Under the pieces are notes generated by a model that was not told where the DNA came from, did not search any database, and saw nothing but the letters and a program-made list of their open reading frames with translations. A stretch of DNA of 64,000 nt from Agelaius tricolor. Taxonomy: Eukaryota > Chordata > Aves > Passeriformes > Icteridae. Positions 24,201 through 36,499 of this stretch are shown piece by piece. Within the stretch, counting starts at the first letter, position 1. The number at the start of each line of letters is the position of its first letter. Where the stretch lies: the NCBI GenBank assembly GCA_023055355.1, contig JALJCS010000018.1, positions 3,038,001 through 3,102,000 on the forward strand, read 5' to 3'. A program made the translations under genes and the position numbers.

Positions 24201-24599
24201 TTGGCGTTCCAACCCTTAAGGCGGCAGAAAACACAACCAGACAGCAAGAGCGCTATCTGCAAAGCTGACTCCTTAGAAAAGTGACTTCATTTTAGGGGAA
24301 AACAATTCATATCCACGCCTGGACACTTCACCTGCGGACCGTAACAGCACAGGGCTGCAGCTACACATTTTTCACTAGCAAGCCTTCCCCTCCGACCAGC
24401 AGGAGTTCTGGGGCCTTCGGCAGGACCCTGCGACACATGCAAAGGTGCCTTTGATTTCTTAAGCTCCCGTCAAGTACCCACCGCTCTCCGGCCGCGGCAA
24501 TTTGGCTTGAATCACAGCACCGACTGCTCAGGGCACAAAAAAAAAAAGAGCCAGAAGAAGGAGAAAATAAGTAAAGTTGAGCAAGGTATTGCCACTGAC
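21291..24599. other. Spacer between V4 and the V3 upstream tract
   Basis: Non-coding spacer, near copy of 53281-56385. It keeps about 210 bases near 22105-22315 that the other copy lacks. No gene seen. Confidence 0.65.
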
Positions 24600-27098
24600 C
24601 GTGTCGAGAAGAGCGGAGGGCTCCGGCTGCGTGTCCTTGGCTGCAGGGCCGGGCGGCGGCGGAGGGAAGTTGGGGCTGAAAACCATGAGGTCGCTCTTGG
24701 CAGCGCCGTCCGCCACGCACAGGCTGCGGCTGTGGCGCTGCGAGTAGGACCAGCTGCCCACTTCGCTGGCGCACACGAGCGTCGTGGGCCCGGGCCCCGA
24801 GAGCACGGCCGCCCGCGGCGCCCAGCGCGACGCCCCGTACAGCACCACGGCCAGCAGGAAGAGGCTGGACACGGCGCAGATGGCCACCACCAGCCACACG
24901 TTGGTGGCCGCGCTCGCCGCGCCGGGCCCCAGCTCCGCGCCCGCCGCCGAGCGCGACACCGCCGACGACGACGACGCCGCCGAGGAGCCCGCGGCCAGCG
25001 CCGCCTCGGCGGCCTCGAGCAGCGACACGCTGAGCGTGGCCGTGGCCGAGCGCGCCGGCTCGCCGTGGTCGCGCACGACGATCAGCAGCCTCTGGCGAGG
25101 CCCGTCCGCCTCGTCCAGCGCCCGCGCCGTGCTCACCTCGCCGCTGTAGAGCCCCACGCGGAACGGGCCCTTGCCCCGCGGCTCGCACAGCTCGTAGCGC
25201 AGCCACGCGTTGTAGCCCGAGTCGGCGTCCACGGCGCGGATCTTGGCCACCACCTGCCCCGCCGGCGCCCCCCACGCCGCCCACGCCCACAGCGTGCCCG
25301 ACTCCGAGCCCGCCCCCGCCAGCGCCGCCGCCGCCGCCTCCACTGCCGAGGCCGCGGCCGGCAGCAGCGCCGGCGCGTTGTCGTTCTCGTCCAGCACGAA
25401 CAGCTGCACCGTGGCGTTGCCGCTCAGCGCCGGCTCCCCCGCGTCCACCGCGCGCACCTCGAACTGCAACACCTGCAGCTCCTCGTAGTCCAAGGGCTGC
25501 AACGCCCACAGGCGCCCGCTCTCCGCGTCCACCGACACGTAGCTCGACGCCGGACGCCACCCCATGCCACCCGACGACGGCGACGACGACCCAGCCGCCC
25601 CGCCCACGCCCACGCCCAGGCCGCCGTCCCACACCGAGTAGCTGACGCGCCCGTTGGCCGCCTCGTCCGGGTCCCGCGCCCACAGCCGCGCCAGCTCCGC
25701 GCCCGCCGCGTTGTTCTCCCGCGCCAGCACCGTGTACACGGCCTGCGCGAACAAGGGCGCGTTGTCGTTCACGTCCGACACCGGCACCCGCAGCCCGCGC
25801 CTGGCGCGCAGCGCCGGCGCCCCGCCGTCCTCCGCACGCACCTCCACCTCGTACTCCGACACCCGCTCCCGGTCCAGCGCCTCGCGCAGCACCAGCGAGT
25901 ACGAGCCCAAGAACGTCGCCTCCAGACCGAACGGCGACGCCGGCCACACCCAGCACCGCACGCGACCGTTCTCCCCCGAGTCCCGGTCCGACACGCTCAG
26001 CAGGGCCACCACCGTCCCCAACGACGCGTCCTCCGCCACCGGCACCGACAGCGACGTCACCCACACCTCCGGAGCGTTGTCGTTCACGTCCAACACCTCC
26101 AGCACTAGCTTGCAGTGACCCGACAGCGGAGGAGTTCCCTTATCTTTTGCTTCAATACGAAAATCAAACACACTGACTTCTTCGAAGTCCAGGGCTGCTG
26201 TGAGGTGAATTTCCCCGGTATTCGGATTGATGGAAATCACATCTCTTCCATTCGGGGGAATGAAGTTCGTCACGGCATACTTCACCTCACTATGAACTCC
26301 CTCGTCCGCATCCGTGGCATTCACCCTCGTCACCAGCATCCCTACCTCAGCACTCTCCGGCAGCTGCACTTTATACACTGACTGGTTGCATTGAGGAGCA
26401 TTGTCGTTCACGTCCAGCACCGAGATTACCAGCTCCATTGTCCCCGTCAGAGACGGCCGGCCCCCGTCAGTCGCTGTCAGCACCAACCGGTGCACGGGAA
26501 TCGTCTCGCGGTCCAGGGGTTTCGTTAAAACGAGTTCAGGTTCAATATTTCGCTCATTCGATTTTTGTAAATCCAGAGAGAAATGCTCGCTGGGGCTGAG
26601 TGCGTAGGTGAGCTGCGCGTTCGCTCCGATATCCGCATCCGACGCGCCCTCCAGCGGGAAACGAAACCCAGGAGGAGAGTTCTCCGATAAACTGAGGTTT
26701 TTCCGGGCGGCGGGGAAGACGGGGGCATTGTCGTTGATGTCGGTGACCTCCAGCTGCACATGGAAGACGCGCAGCGGCCGCTCCAGCAGCACCTCCAGGC
26801 GCAGCGCGCACGGCGCGCTCTTGCCGCACAGCTCCTCCCGGTCGAGCCGCGAGCTCACCAGCAGCGCGCCGCTCGCCCCGCTCACCTCCACGCTCGCTCG
26901 CCGGCCCTGCGCCACCAGCCGCAGCCGCCGCGCCTCCGCCTCGCCCGCCTCCAGGCCCAGGTCCTGCGCCAGACGGCCCACCACCGTGCCGGCCTTGGCT
27001 TCCTCCGGCACCGAGTAGCGCACCTGCCCGCCCGACAGCGCCCAGGCCGCCTGCAGCACCAGCACCCGCACCAGCGCCGCACAACAACGCTCGCCCAT
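24600..27098 (-). CDS. PCDHA: Protocadherin-alpha variable exon V4 (EC2/EC3 class C)
   Basis: Complete protocadherin-alpha variable exon of 833 codons, ATG at 27098, last base 24600 before donor GTCAGT. Its domains follow the common plan. EC2 and EC3 are almost identical to V8 (junction SLSENSPPGFRF; EC3 with ADEGVHSEVKYAVTN), and its flanks also match V8, so V4 and V8 are a recent duplicate pair. Both have Cys in place of Phe at the EC2/EC3 boundary (NAPQCNQS), adding an unpaired cysteine. V4 alone has AASAVEAA at the EC5/EC6 boundary where the others have AGSAAEAA. The EC5 loop reads GVGVGG then SSSPSS. Residue 80 is Leu, unlike V8. The 5' flank is of a type shared only with V8. Confidence 0.94.
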
Positions 27099-27284
27099 CC
27101 TTCCTGCCGCTCTGCCCGCCGCCGCCGCCGCTCTGCCTGCCGGCCCCGGCCCGGGCCCCGCACGGCTCCCCGCCGCCGCCCGGACGCGCCGCCTCTGCTG
27201 CCCGGCCCGAGCCGCCCCCCCGCGCTCACAGCCGGGCTCTCCGCCGCTCCGGGGCGGAGCCGCCCACACCGAGCCGTTCCTGAG

Positions 27285-27306
27285 CCTGCAGCGACACCGT
27301 GCGCTG
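27285..27306 (-). promoter_or_regulatory. CSE / CTCF-like promoter box of V4
   Basis: Same core as at V1, 187 bases before the V4 ATG. The sequence beyond it (CTCTGCAGTATCTCCGC on the + strand) is shared only with V8. Confidence 0.7.
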
Positions 27307-27359
27307 CTCCGCCGCCTCGCACGCTCTGCAGTATCTCCGCTGTCGTCGCTGCGTCATGG

Positions 27360-28560
27360 TAATCTTTCTTCCGCGTCCTTCTCCTCTCCCTCTCCCTGTG
27401 TCTTTCTGTCCTTTTTTTTTTACAATGTTCTTCATCATATTCCGTTTCTTCCTTATTCCCCTTTTTTCATCTCTCCTTTTATCTTTTAGTTCTGTATTTT
27501 TAATCTTTCCATCCTTACTTTTAGTTTTTCTGGTCCATTTTTCTTTTCTTTTTTTACTTTTTTTTTTCTCCTCCATCTCTTTCTTCTTTTTTCTATTCCG
27601 CTTCTTTCTTCTCTTCTTTCTCTACTTTTTTCTTGCCTTGCCTCTCCGATTTTTACTGCCCTTTGTCATTTATTTCTAGCCATCTCTTTTAAAACTCTGC
27701 TGCCAAGTTGCCGGTGACCTCGCATGCTGTGATCGAGCCAATCACTGCAGGAGCCATGAGCTCTAATTACAGGACATCATCCTCCTTCGCACGGGACTGA
27801 AGCCAATGGGGAGAGCACAGGAGACCACTCAGCGTTAGAAGAGAACGGTCGGTGTAGCCTTGTAATCTCTTTGACAAACCCTCTCTTGATTTCTCCTCTT
27901 TGTTATCTTCTTTTCTTCTTTTCATTTTCCTCTCCCACCTAGTCCCACCTTTGTGTGTACACAGATAACATTGCTGTATGTTAGCAAACTTATTTAATGT
28001 TTCACCTTTCCTTTTTGCTTTTCTCTCCATTGCTTTCTCATTCTTTCATTGTTTTGTTTTCTTTTCTTCTTTTCCTTGTTCTTCTCTCACTGTCTCTTCT
28101 TTCTTCTTTGCCTATTCCCTTTCTCTTCTAATACAGTATTTCCTACATGACATCATTCTCAACTTGGAGTGCAGATATACAGTTGCACAAAACCTCTTAT
28201 TCCCTCATCACTCCTCATTGAGGCATGCACAGGGTTCCTCAGTATCGAGGATACAGAGGTCCTCGACTGCAGAGAGCATGTAGAGAAAATGTTGGTGCAT
28301 GCTTATCATCTCCTCTGTCATCCCTTCTTGCCTTATTTCTCTCTTTCTTCCTTGCTTGACTCTTTACGTGCAGAGGTTCCTTTTCCTTCCTCTTCCTTCC
28401 TTATTCCAATGGGAATTATTACTTACCTTTATTTTCTTTCTCTTCCTTTTCCTTTCATGCTTCACACTGTCCTCTTTGATTTCCCTTTGTGGGAAAGTAT
28501 GTGCCCATACTTTTCGTCCTTTACCAAATTGTTTTCTAAACAAAACGGTTTCTAAATGTC
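27360..28560. repeat. Pyrimidine-rich tract upstream of V4
   Basis: The longest type, about 1.2 kb, T/C-rich on the + strand and split by the island at 27708-27851. A second mixed patch lies near 28140-28300. It ends near GGTTTCTAAATGTCTACATC. Confidence 0.75.
27708..27851 (+). other. Conserved exon-like island upstream of V4
   Basis: 144 bases between GCCAAG and GGTGTAG on the + strand, about 610 bases before the V4 ATG, nearly identical to the V8 island. TAATTA is at 27764-27769. The acceptor-like AG is present but the donor-like end is poor. Confidence 0.42.
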
Positions 28561-31500
28561 TACATCATCCTCTTCATGCATCAGAGACCTGCCCTTTGAT
28601 GAGAGTGCTCATGGGAACCTTGCATGCCTCCTCATGAGGAACAACTGTCCTGTTCTTCTCCAGAAAAAGTCAAGTAAATCGATTGTCCCTACTACACCTC
28701 CTCTCCCCTTCCCTCCCTATCAGGAACAAACCCACACTCCTCAGACCCCAGTCCCCTTCTGGACCAGCAAAGAACACAGCAAGGCAATGACATGACAAAG
28801 AACAGCCGCACTACACCAGAAAAAGCATGCACCTCCCTTGGAATCAGGAGACCAATCCCCAGATACTTTGACATCAGTGCAAACAGCCTCCAATATGCAC
28901 AAACAATCCATTAAATCCTCTCACTTCAGAACTCAAATGTATCACAGCCCAGCACACCATTCTGATATGAACATTGAAAAGACACAGTGCAACCACAGTT
29001 CCTACGAATTCTTCACGTATTTCAATGAAGAGCTGCTCTTCCTTCCTCATTTTCCACCTGGTTGATGAATGACAAACTCTTGCTTCTCCTCTCAGGCAGA
29101 TAAGCTCTGCCAGAAAAACACAGCAAGAACTTCCATACTCAGTGGCATTAGCCCCCATGGAATACCTCTCACTCAGTACCACGATCCACCCAGAAATACC
29201 TATGAAGCTAAACCCACAGCATTTCCCTGAGAACAAGCTCTCCACTCCCAACACATTTCTTTTGAGAAATTCATTAGAGGACCCCCTCCATCTCTGCTTG
29301 CTGCCAGCTGCTCAAACCATGATGGAAGAAGCAAAAAAGACATGAGACCAGACAGTAGGACTTTGTTGGTCCAATCTAGGAATTACAGAATATTTCAAGT
29401 TGGAAGGAAGCCACAAGGAGTGTTGAGTCCAACTCCCAATCTAGGCACATTCAGTCAATCCAAGATGAAGATACCACAGCTAAATAGGCATAAAGGTACA
29501 GCTGTCTCTCAGACTCATCTTCTTCAGCACTAAGTGAATTACATCTAGCATCACTGCTTGCTTCATCAGAAAAGAAATATTTTCAGAGCAGGAAACTGGT
29601 TCTAACACTAACAGAGATTATTGGCAACCATGGATAGAAAATAATTAAGTGCATTCTAGAATAGCCTTGAAATCATTGGGCAAAGCACAGTGCTCCCATG
29701 TGCATTTCTATCATGGCGGAGAGGCACCATAAAGCTCAGGCAGGAAATTGTCCCAAAATCAGCCTCAGCTCAGGAGTATGGAAAAGTCATCCTACACACT
29801 GAGAGAAAAGTACCAGAATGTTTGCAACCTGACAGGTGCCAAACCTCAGTATCTCATATTAATCTGGTATTACCAAAACATTGCTGACATGAGAGACAGA
29901 AAAACAAGACTGTGAGGGTTTGGTAAGAAGGGAGAAGAAAGCCAAATAATCCAATTCCGCTCTACTGAAACATATGAAGGGAACAAAAGAGCACAAGGAT
30001 ATACAGAACTTTTGGGGAGCTGGAGAAATCCCAGGTATTAGGAATGTCTGTGGAGCCTCTTCTTGATATTTTCTGCTAGAATCTTCTGTCTCACACCCTG
30101 GGAAATGGCAACTCCACCTAAGCACACATTCTCCAGTCCTTCACCAAAGTTACAGACTGTGTTCTACAGATCAGCTCCCTCAGGCAAGACCCTTCCCTGC
30201 TGAAGGTCACCCTCATCACAACACATGCCCAGGCCATTCCTGGGGTCACTTGCAGAATCTCTTTCACAATACCACAAAACCCCCTATAAGAATGTCCTTT
30301 GCATATCCTCGCTGTCACTTACAATTGGCACAAAGAACACATGCAGGGATATGAAGCCCCCAGATCTGTCCGGCAGATTCTTCTCATCTGCATATACTTC
30401 ATGGTTTCTGCCTTTTCAGCAATCTCTGGGGAAACACCACAGAACATAAGAAGTGACTTCTGAAGAACTTGATAACATAAAGGCACGTCAGTTCTCACCC
30501 CAGTGCACATGGATTTTGCACTTTGAGATAATGAGAGCAAATGCCAAAGTGTTCCTTATACGATCAGCTGGATGGGAGAATTTGTACCATGGAGAACCAA
30601 GGCTGGGTTGCTGGGAAGGGTTTTGTGTGTACGTCAGACATAGAATGAGCCACCTGTGACCACAGGACATGTAACTTCTACCAAGGATAAATCTTCAAGT
30701 CCATGAGTATGGGAAGTTGAATGCACAAAAATGACATCCACATTATCATGGGCCCTTAATAATTAGCCTGAAGAAGACCAAGGAACCATAATGGAAAGAT
30801 CCGTGGCTGTGGAAGCCACTATAGATGCCCAGCACTATACAAGAACTGGAGGATGAAATGCTACCATCCTAGAAAGGTCCAAAACAAAAATCAAAAAGTC
30901 CATTGGGAATTAGCCAGCAGCCTGCATGCCACACCCTCTTTCCCAATGCCTTGTCTGCCTCAGGCAGGCAGCAGCACAAGGGACTGTCTCTGGTGGGAAA
31001 TATTCATAACCTCAAAGGACACGATGGGCAGTAAACTCCCATGGGATTAACTCAATACCCAGAAGGCCTTCAACTCCATACCCTTAGGAACCCAAGAATG
31101 CATCTTGGGAAGGGAACCTGTGCCCATCCTGCCTCGTCATTTTCTCCAGGCATTCTCCATTCCCTCTTCTGGGACGTGTTCTCAAGACAAGAACATCACC
31201 TCTCATTCTTGTCTTCTTATGACATGGCCCATGGTCTTCCCAAGGATTTCCACTTCCCACAGACTGGGAGGTCACACTTCATAGTATGACATGGTCAGGG
31301 CCTACTCAGTGCCACTGCCACATTCACCTCAGCTCCTGTGGCTTCCCCAGTCTCAGATGGACACATTACTCACTCTGGAGAGTACTGTTTATAGAGGGGA
31401 TGTCAGGACAGCTCTGAAGGCAGTGGCCATTGACAGCCTGCTCTGAAAGACCACCCCAAATGCTGAAAAACACATCAGTGCCAACAATGATACCTACTGC

Positions 31501-33744
31501 ACAGAAAATGTGGTGTTGGGTGAATTGAATTTTTGGTGTTGTGGGGATTTTTTTTTTTTCATGGAGTTTCCAGGGATTTTTTAAGGGTGAGGCTGTTGAT
31601 GCAAATATTAACATAACACGGAAACAGGACAGTGTATGGTCATGCCACCTCACAGGACAATCCAGCTGCAATTCACTTCAGAAAGGAAAGACAAAAAAAA
31701 GAAAACATACACTTTAGGTCACACTTCTCTGCCTGCACACTTTCTACTGGTAACTAGAATAAAAATATACTTGGAGAAAGATCATAGGAAAAGTGTTTAG
31801 GAACTTCTCTGCTTTCACAATGACTCTGGTGAGCCAAGCAAATGGAAGAAATTACACCATCAGGAGAGAGAACACTGAAGTCACAACTGTCATCTTGCAT
31901 CACCTCTCCTATGGAGGAGAGTCAAAGAAGAGTACAGAGTTCTTCATAAGAAGCCACATTAAATCCCAGCATGATCAGCAGTCAACAACAGTAACAGCAC
32001 AGTAAATAGTACCCAGAGGACTGTCTCATGACATGGTTCATGGTCTTCCCAAGAGCTTTCAATTCCACCAGACAAATCTCAGTTCTCAAGGTCAACCTTG
32101 ATATCAGGAAATGGCCACGGCCTGCACAATGCCACAGCCACATTCACCCCTGCAACCTGTCACTGCCTCCTTTGCCTCCACAGGACTCACTGCAGCAATT
32201 GCCAGAAAGGAGAGCACCATGAAAAACTTATAGATGGTATCATATAGACCATGCCCAACACTCTACTCTTTCTAAAGGTGATGTCAGAATAACTCCAAAT
32301 GGCAATGGCACTGATTTCATGTTGTGATAGAATAACTCAATCATTGACAACCGCTCCAATGTAAAGGATTATATTGTTTCTATAGGAAAATTCATGTTTC
32401 AGGTTTTGTTATTAGGGATTTTGGTGCTTGCTTGGTTGCTTGAGTTTATTCTTTGTTGGTAACTTTCCAGGGCTTTTGAAAGGATGTGGCTCCTGATACA
32501 AATATTCCAAGAATATCATAACAAGCCAGTGTACATCATGATAATTCTCTGGCCAGGAATGCAAGTCTACAACCTACATCAATAAGAGAACAAAACCCCC
32601 AGACACCTGATATTATATATGCTGGGCTCAGCAGAATCCCTTTGTGTTTCTAATGCTTCAGCTATTCTAGATGGAAATCCTAATCATCTGCTAATTCCTC
32701 TCTGGAAATGTTGGGCATCTATTTGTAGACATTGTATCAGGATATCTCTAATGACAATGATTTCACGATATGATGGAAAAAAACACATGCTGATGACCAC
32801 AGCAGTATAAGTGATAAGATCCATACAGATGTATTCGTGTGTTTTTTTAGGAGAATGTTTCCAGATAATTCACATCTCTGCCCGTGGTGATACGGATGTT
32901 GAAAGAACATTGAGAGAAGCAAATGTCAATCTCCAGCCAGGAACAAAAGTACAAAGAATGATTATGAGGACGGAGAGGGTTGTGGAAAAAAATCTCCTTT
33001 TCTTAAACTGACCCTCAATCTCCAACCTCTGTGTAAACAGTTTATAATGCTATCTAGAAAACCAACGCACTGGGAAAAGAACACAGGAAAAGTCGAAAAA
33101 GGCATCCCAGGTACTATAATCAATCTGCTGGGAAAATCAATGGGGGAAAATTACACCATGGGGAAAGAAAACTTTGTGAGGGCTCAGTTGAACCCTTTCA
33201 ACACCACTTGCACTGGGGAGGAAGAGGGCCCAGTTTTTGGCAATGCTGATACGAGCACAATCAGCAATCAAAAGGCAGTTAAGAGGCACGTGGTGCCTGG
33301 AGGATTGTCACCACTACAGCCTGTGTGTCTTCACCTCTTTCAGCAAGACCGGGTTAAAATGCTGCACACCAGCGAGCAAAAGCGTTGTCTGCAGAGCTGA
33401 CACCTCGGCACCGCTATTACCACAATCAACAGAGATTTCTTTCTACGGGAGAGCAAAGGTGGGAGAGAACAACGCACACTCGGAGCATGAAACCTCAGCT
33501 ACAGACCGTAAACTGCTGCGGGCTGCCGGAAGACCCTTCCGCAACTCGGAAACGGCTGAGGGGAACCGGAGAGGCGGCGGCAGATACAAAGATGCCCTTA
33601 AGATTTTTAAGATTCAGCCAACATTACGAGGCTCTCAGGACCGGGGGGCGGAGCCAAGCTACAAACAAGAACTGCCCAGGGGATGGGTAGACGTGGGACA
33701 GGGGAAAACGAAAAAGGAATGGCGAGCAAAGCATTGCCACTGAC
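28561..33744. other. Long spacer between V5 and the V4 upstream tract
   Basis: The longest spacer, about 5.2 kb, with a CR1 fragment (29379-29437) and a run of 13 T near 31548-31560. The first 3.7 kb is repeated at 60.3-64.0 kb. No broken protocadherin exon was recognised in it. Confidence 0.65.
29379..29437 (-). mobile_element. CR1 LINE fragment
   Basis: A short stretch (ATTACAGAATATTTCAAGTTGG, then GAAGG, CCACAAGGA and GAGTCCAACTCC in order) matches the well-known reverse complement of avian CR1 3' ends. Only about 60 bases remain. It sits in the spacer downstream of V5. Confidence 0.65.
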
Positions 33745-36240
33745 CGTGTCGAGGAGAGCGGAGGGCTCCGGCTGCGTGTCCTTGGCTGCAGGGCCGGGCG
33801 GCGGCGGAGGGAAGTTGGGGCTGAAAACCATGAGGTCGCTCTTGGCAGCGCCGTCCGCCACGCACAGGCTGCGGCTGTGGCGCTGCGAGTAGGACCAGCT
33901 GCCCACTTCGCTGGCGCACACGAGCGTCGTGGGCCCGGGCCCCGAGAGCACGGCCGCCCGCGGCGCCCAGCGCGACGCCCCGTACAGCACCACGGCCAGC
34001 AGGAAGAGGCTGGACACGGCGCAGATGGCCACCACCAGCCACACGTTGGTGGCCGCGCTCGCCGCGCCGGGCCCCAGCTCCGCGCCCGCCGCCGAGCGCG
34101 ACACCGCGGACGACGACGACGACGCCGCCGCCGAGGATCCCGCGGCCAGCGCCGCCTCGGCGGCCTCGAGCAGCGACACGCTGAGCGTGGCCGTGGCCGA
34201 GCGCGCCGGCTCGCCGTGGTCGCGCACGACGATCAGCAGCCTCTGGCGAGGCCCGTCCGCCTCGTCCAGCGCCCGCGCCGTGCTCACCTCGCCGCTGTAG
34301 AGCCCCACGCGGAACGGGCCCTTGCCCCGCGGCTCGCACAGCTCGTAGCGCAGCCACGCGTTGTAGCCCGAGTCGGCGTCCACGGCGCGGATCTTGGCCA
34401 CCACCTGCCCCGCCGGCGCCCCCCACGCCGCCCACGCCCACAGCGTGCCCGACTCCGAGCCCGCCCCCGCCAGCGCCGCCGCCGCCGCCTCCGCTGCCGA
34501 GCCCGCGGCCGGCAGCAGCGCCGGCGCGTTGTCGTTCTCGTCCAGCACGAACAGCTGCACCGTGGCGTTGCCGCTCAGCGCCGGCTCCCCCGCGTCCACC
34601 GCGCGCACCTCGAACTGCAGCACCTGCAGCTCCTCGTAGTCCAAGGGCTGCAGCGCCCACAGGCGCCCGCTCTCCGCGTCCACCGACACGTAGCTCGACG
34701 CCGGACGCCACCCCATGCCACCCGACGACGACGACGACCCCGCCGCTCCGCCCACGCCCAGGCCGCCGTCCCACACCGAGTAGCTGACGCGCCCGTTGGC
34801 CGCCTCGTCCGGGTCCCGCGCCCACAGCCGCGCCAGCTCCGCGCCCGCCGCGTTGTTCTCCCGCGCCAGCACCGTGTACACGGCCTGCGCGAACAAGGGC
34901 GCGTTGTCGTTCACGTCCGACACCGGCACCCGCAGCCCGCGCCTGGCGCGCAGCGCCGGCGCCCCGCCGTCCTCCGCACGCACCTCCACCTCGTACTCCG
35001 ACACCCGCTCCCGGTCCAGCGCCTCGCGCAGCACCAGCGAGTACGAGCCCAAGAACGTCGCCTCCAGACCGAACGGCGACGCCGGCCACACCCAGCACCG
35101 CACGCGACCGTTCTCCCCCGAGTCCCGGTCCGACACGCTCAGCAGGGCCACCACCGTCCCCACCGACGCGTCCTCCGCCACCGGCACCGACAGCGACGTC
35201 ACCCACACCTCCGGAGCGTTGTCGTTCACGTCCAGCACCTTCAGTTCCACGCTGCAGTGCCCCGACAGCGGGGGTGTGCCTTTATCCGTCGCTTCAATCT
35301 CCAGGTCATATGACTGAGTGTCCTCGAAATCCAGTTCTCCAGCGGTCCGTATTTCCCCAGACTTTTCGTCAATTTTGAAAAGGTCCTGAATTTTTTCAGA
35401 AACTGCGTCGCTAAAAGAATAATATATTTCTTGATTAATTCCCTCATCCTTGTCGGTCGCTGTTAGCTGGAAAAACACAGTTCCCGGGGCCGTATTTTCC
35501 GGCAGCTGCACTTTATACACAGATTGGTTGAACTGGGGCGCGTTGTCGTTCACATCCAGCACCGAGATCACCAGCTCCATGGTCCCCGTCAGAGACGGCC
35601 GGCCCCCGTCACTCGCCGTCAGCACCAACCGGTGCACGGGCATCGTCTCACGGTCCAGGGGTTTCGTTAAGACGAGCAGTACGGAGACTTTATTTTCGTC
35701 TTTGGATTTCACTTCCAAGCTAAAATGCTCACTGGGGCTGAGTGTGTAGGTGAGCTGCGCGTTCGCTCCGATATCCGCATCCGACGCGCCCTCCAGCGGG
35801 AAACGAAAACCAGGAGGGGAGGTCTCGGATAAACTGAGGTTTTTCCGGGCGGCGGGGAAGACGGGGGCATTGTCGTTGATGTCGGTGACCTCCAGCTGCA
35901 CATGGAAGACGCGCAGCGGCCGCTCCAGCAGCACCTCCAGGCGCAGCGCGCACGGCGCGCTCTTGCCGCACAGCTCCTCCCGGTCGAGCCGCGAGCTCAC
36001 CAGCAGCGCGCCGCTCGCCCCGCTCACCTCCACGCTCGCCCGCCGGCCCTGCGCCACCAGCCGCAGCCGCCGCGCCTCCGCCTCGCCCGCCTCCAGGCCC
36101 AGGTCCTGCGCCAGACGGCCCACCACCGTGCCGGCCTTGGCTTCCTCCGGCACCGAGTAGCGCACCTGCCCGCCCGACAGCGCCCAGGCCGCCTGCAGCA
36201 CCAGCACCCGCACCAGCGCCGCACAACAACGCTCGCCCAT
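33745..36240 (-). CDS. PCDHA: Protocadherin-alpha variable exon V5 (EC2/EC3 class D)
   Basis: Complete protocadherin-alpha variable exon of 832 codons, ATG at 36240, last base 33745 before donor GTCAGT. The common plan of signal peptide, six EC repeats, membrane helix and SDLMVFSPN tail is intact. EC2 has LEVKSKDENKVSVLLVLTK and EC3 has DKDEGINQEIYYSFSD, shared only with V7 (class D). Its EC1/EC2 junction (SLSETSPPGFRF) is instead like V4 and V8, so V5 and V7 differ in what surrounds the same EC2/EC3 core. EC3 reads QLTATDKDEG where the other classes have RVNATD, so one N-glycosylation sequon is missing. EC4 has the Val of DASVGTVV and the tail an extra Ala, both shared with V3. The downstream spacer is the longest in the window (about 5.2 kb). 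Confidence 0.94.
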
Positions 36241-36426
36241 CCTTCCTGCCGCTCTGCCCGCCGCCGCCGCCGCTCTGCCTGCCGGCCCCGGCCCGGGCCC
36301 CGCACGGCTCCCCGCCGCCGCCCGGACGCGCCGCCTCTGCTGCCCGGCCCAAGCCGCCCCCCCGCGCTCACAGCCGGGCTCTCCGCCGCACCGGGGCGGA
36401 GCCGCCCACACCGAGCCGTTCCTGAG

Positions 36427-36448
36427 CCTGCAGCGACACCGTGCGCTG
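36427..36448 (-). promoter_or_regulatory. CSE / CTCF-like promoter box of V5
   Basis: Same core as at V1, 187 bases before the V5 ATG. The next about 25 bases upstream (CCGTGACAGCGCCTGTGCCT on the + strand) match V1. Confidence 0.7.
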
Positions 36449-36499
36449 CTCCGCCGCCTCACACGCTCCGTGACAGCGCCTGTGCCTCCGCTCCGTCAT

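Larger units (their letters stand above)
20100..32240. repeat. Segmental duplication B, left copy
   Basis: Contains the V3 promoter and 5' flank, the V3-V4 spacer, the whole of V4, its flanks, and the spacer towards V5. It nearly matches 52080-64000, including the CR1 fragment. About 210 bases (roughly 22105-22315) are missing from the other copy. Confidence 0.85.

Noticed and set aside
24361..26064. Long second-frame minus-strand open frames rich in Gly, Ala and Arg inside the exons
   Set aside because: They lie in a shifted frame of EC4-EC6 and read as low-complexity GAG/GRG sequence; they arise from GC-rich codons.
31548..31560. Run of 13 T, possible retroposon poly(A) tail
   Set aside because: No adjoining retroposon body or target duplication could be recognised; the duplicated copy near 63324 has a shorter run.
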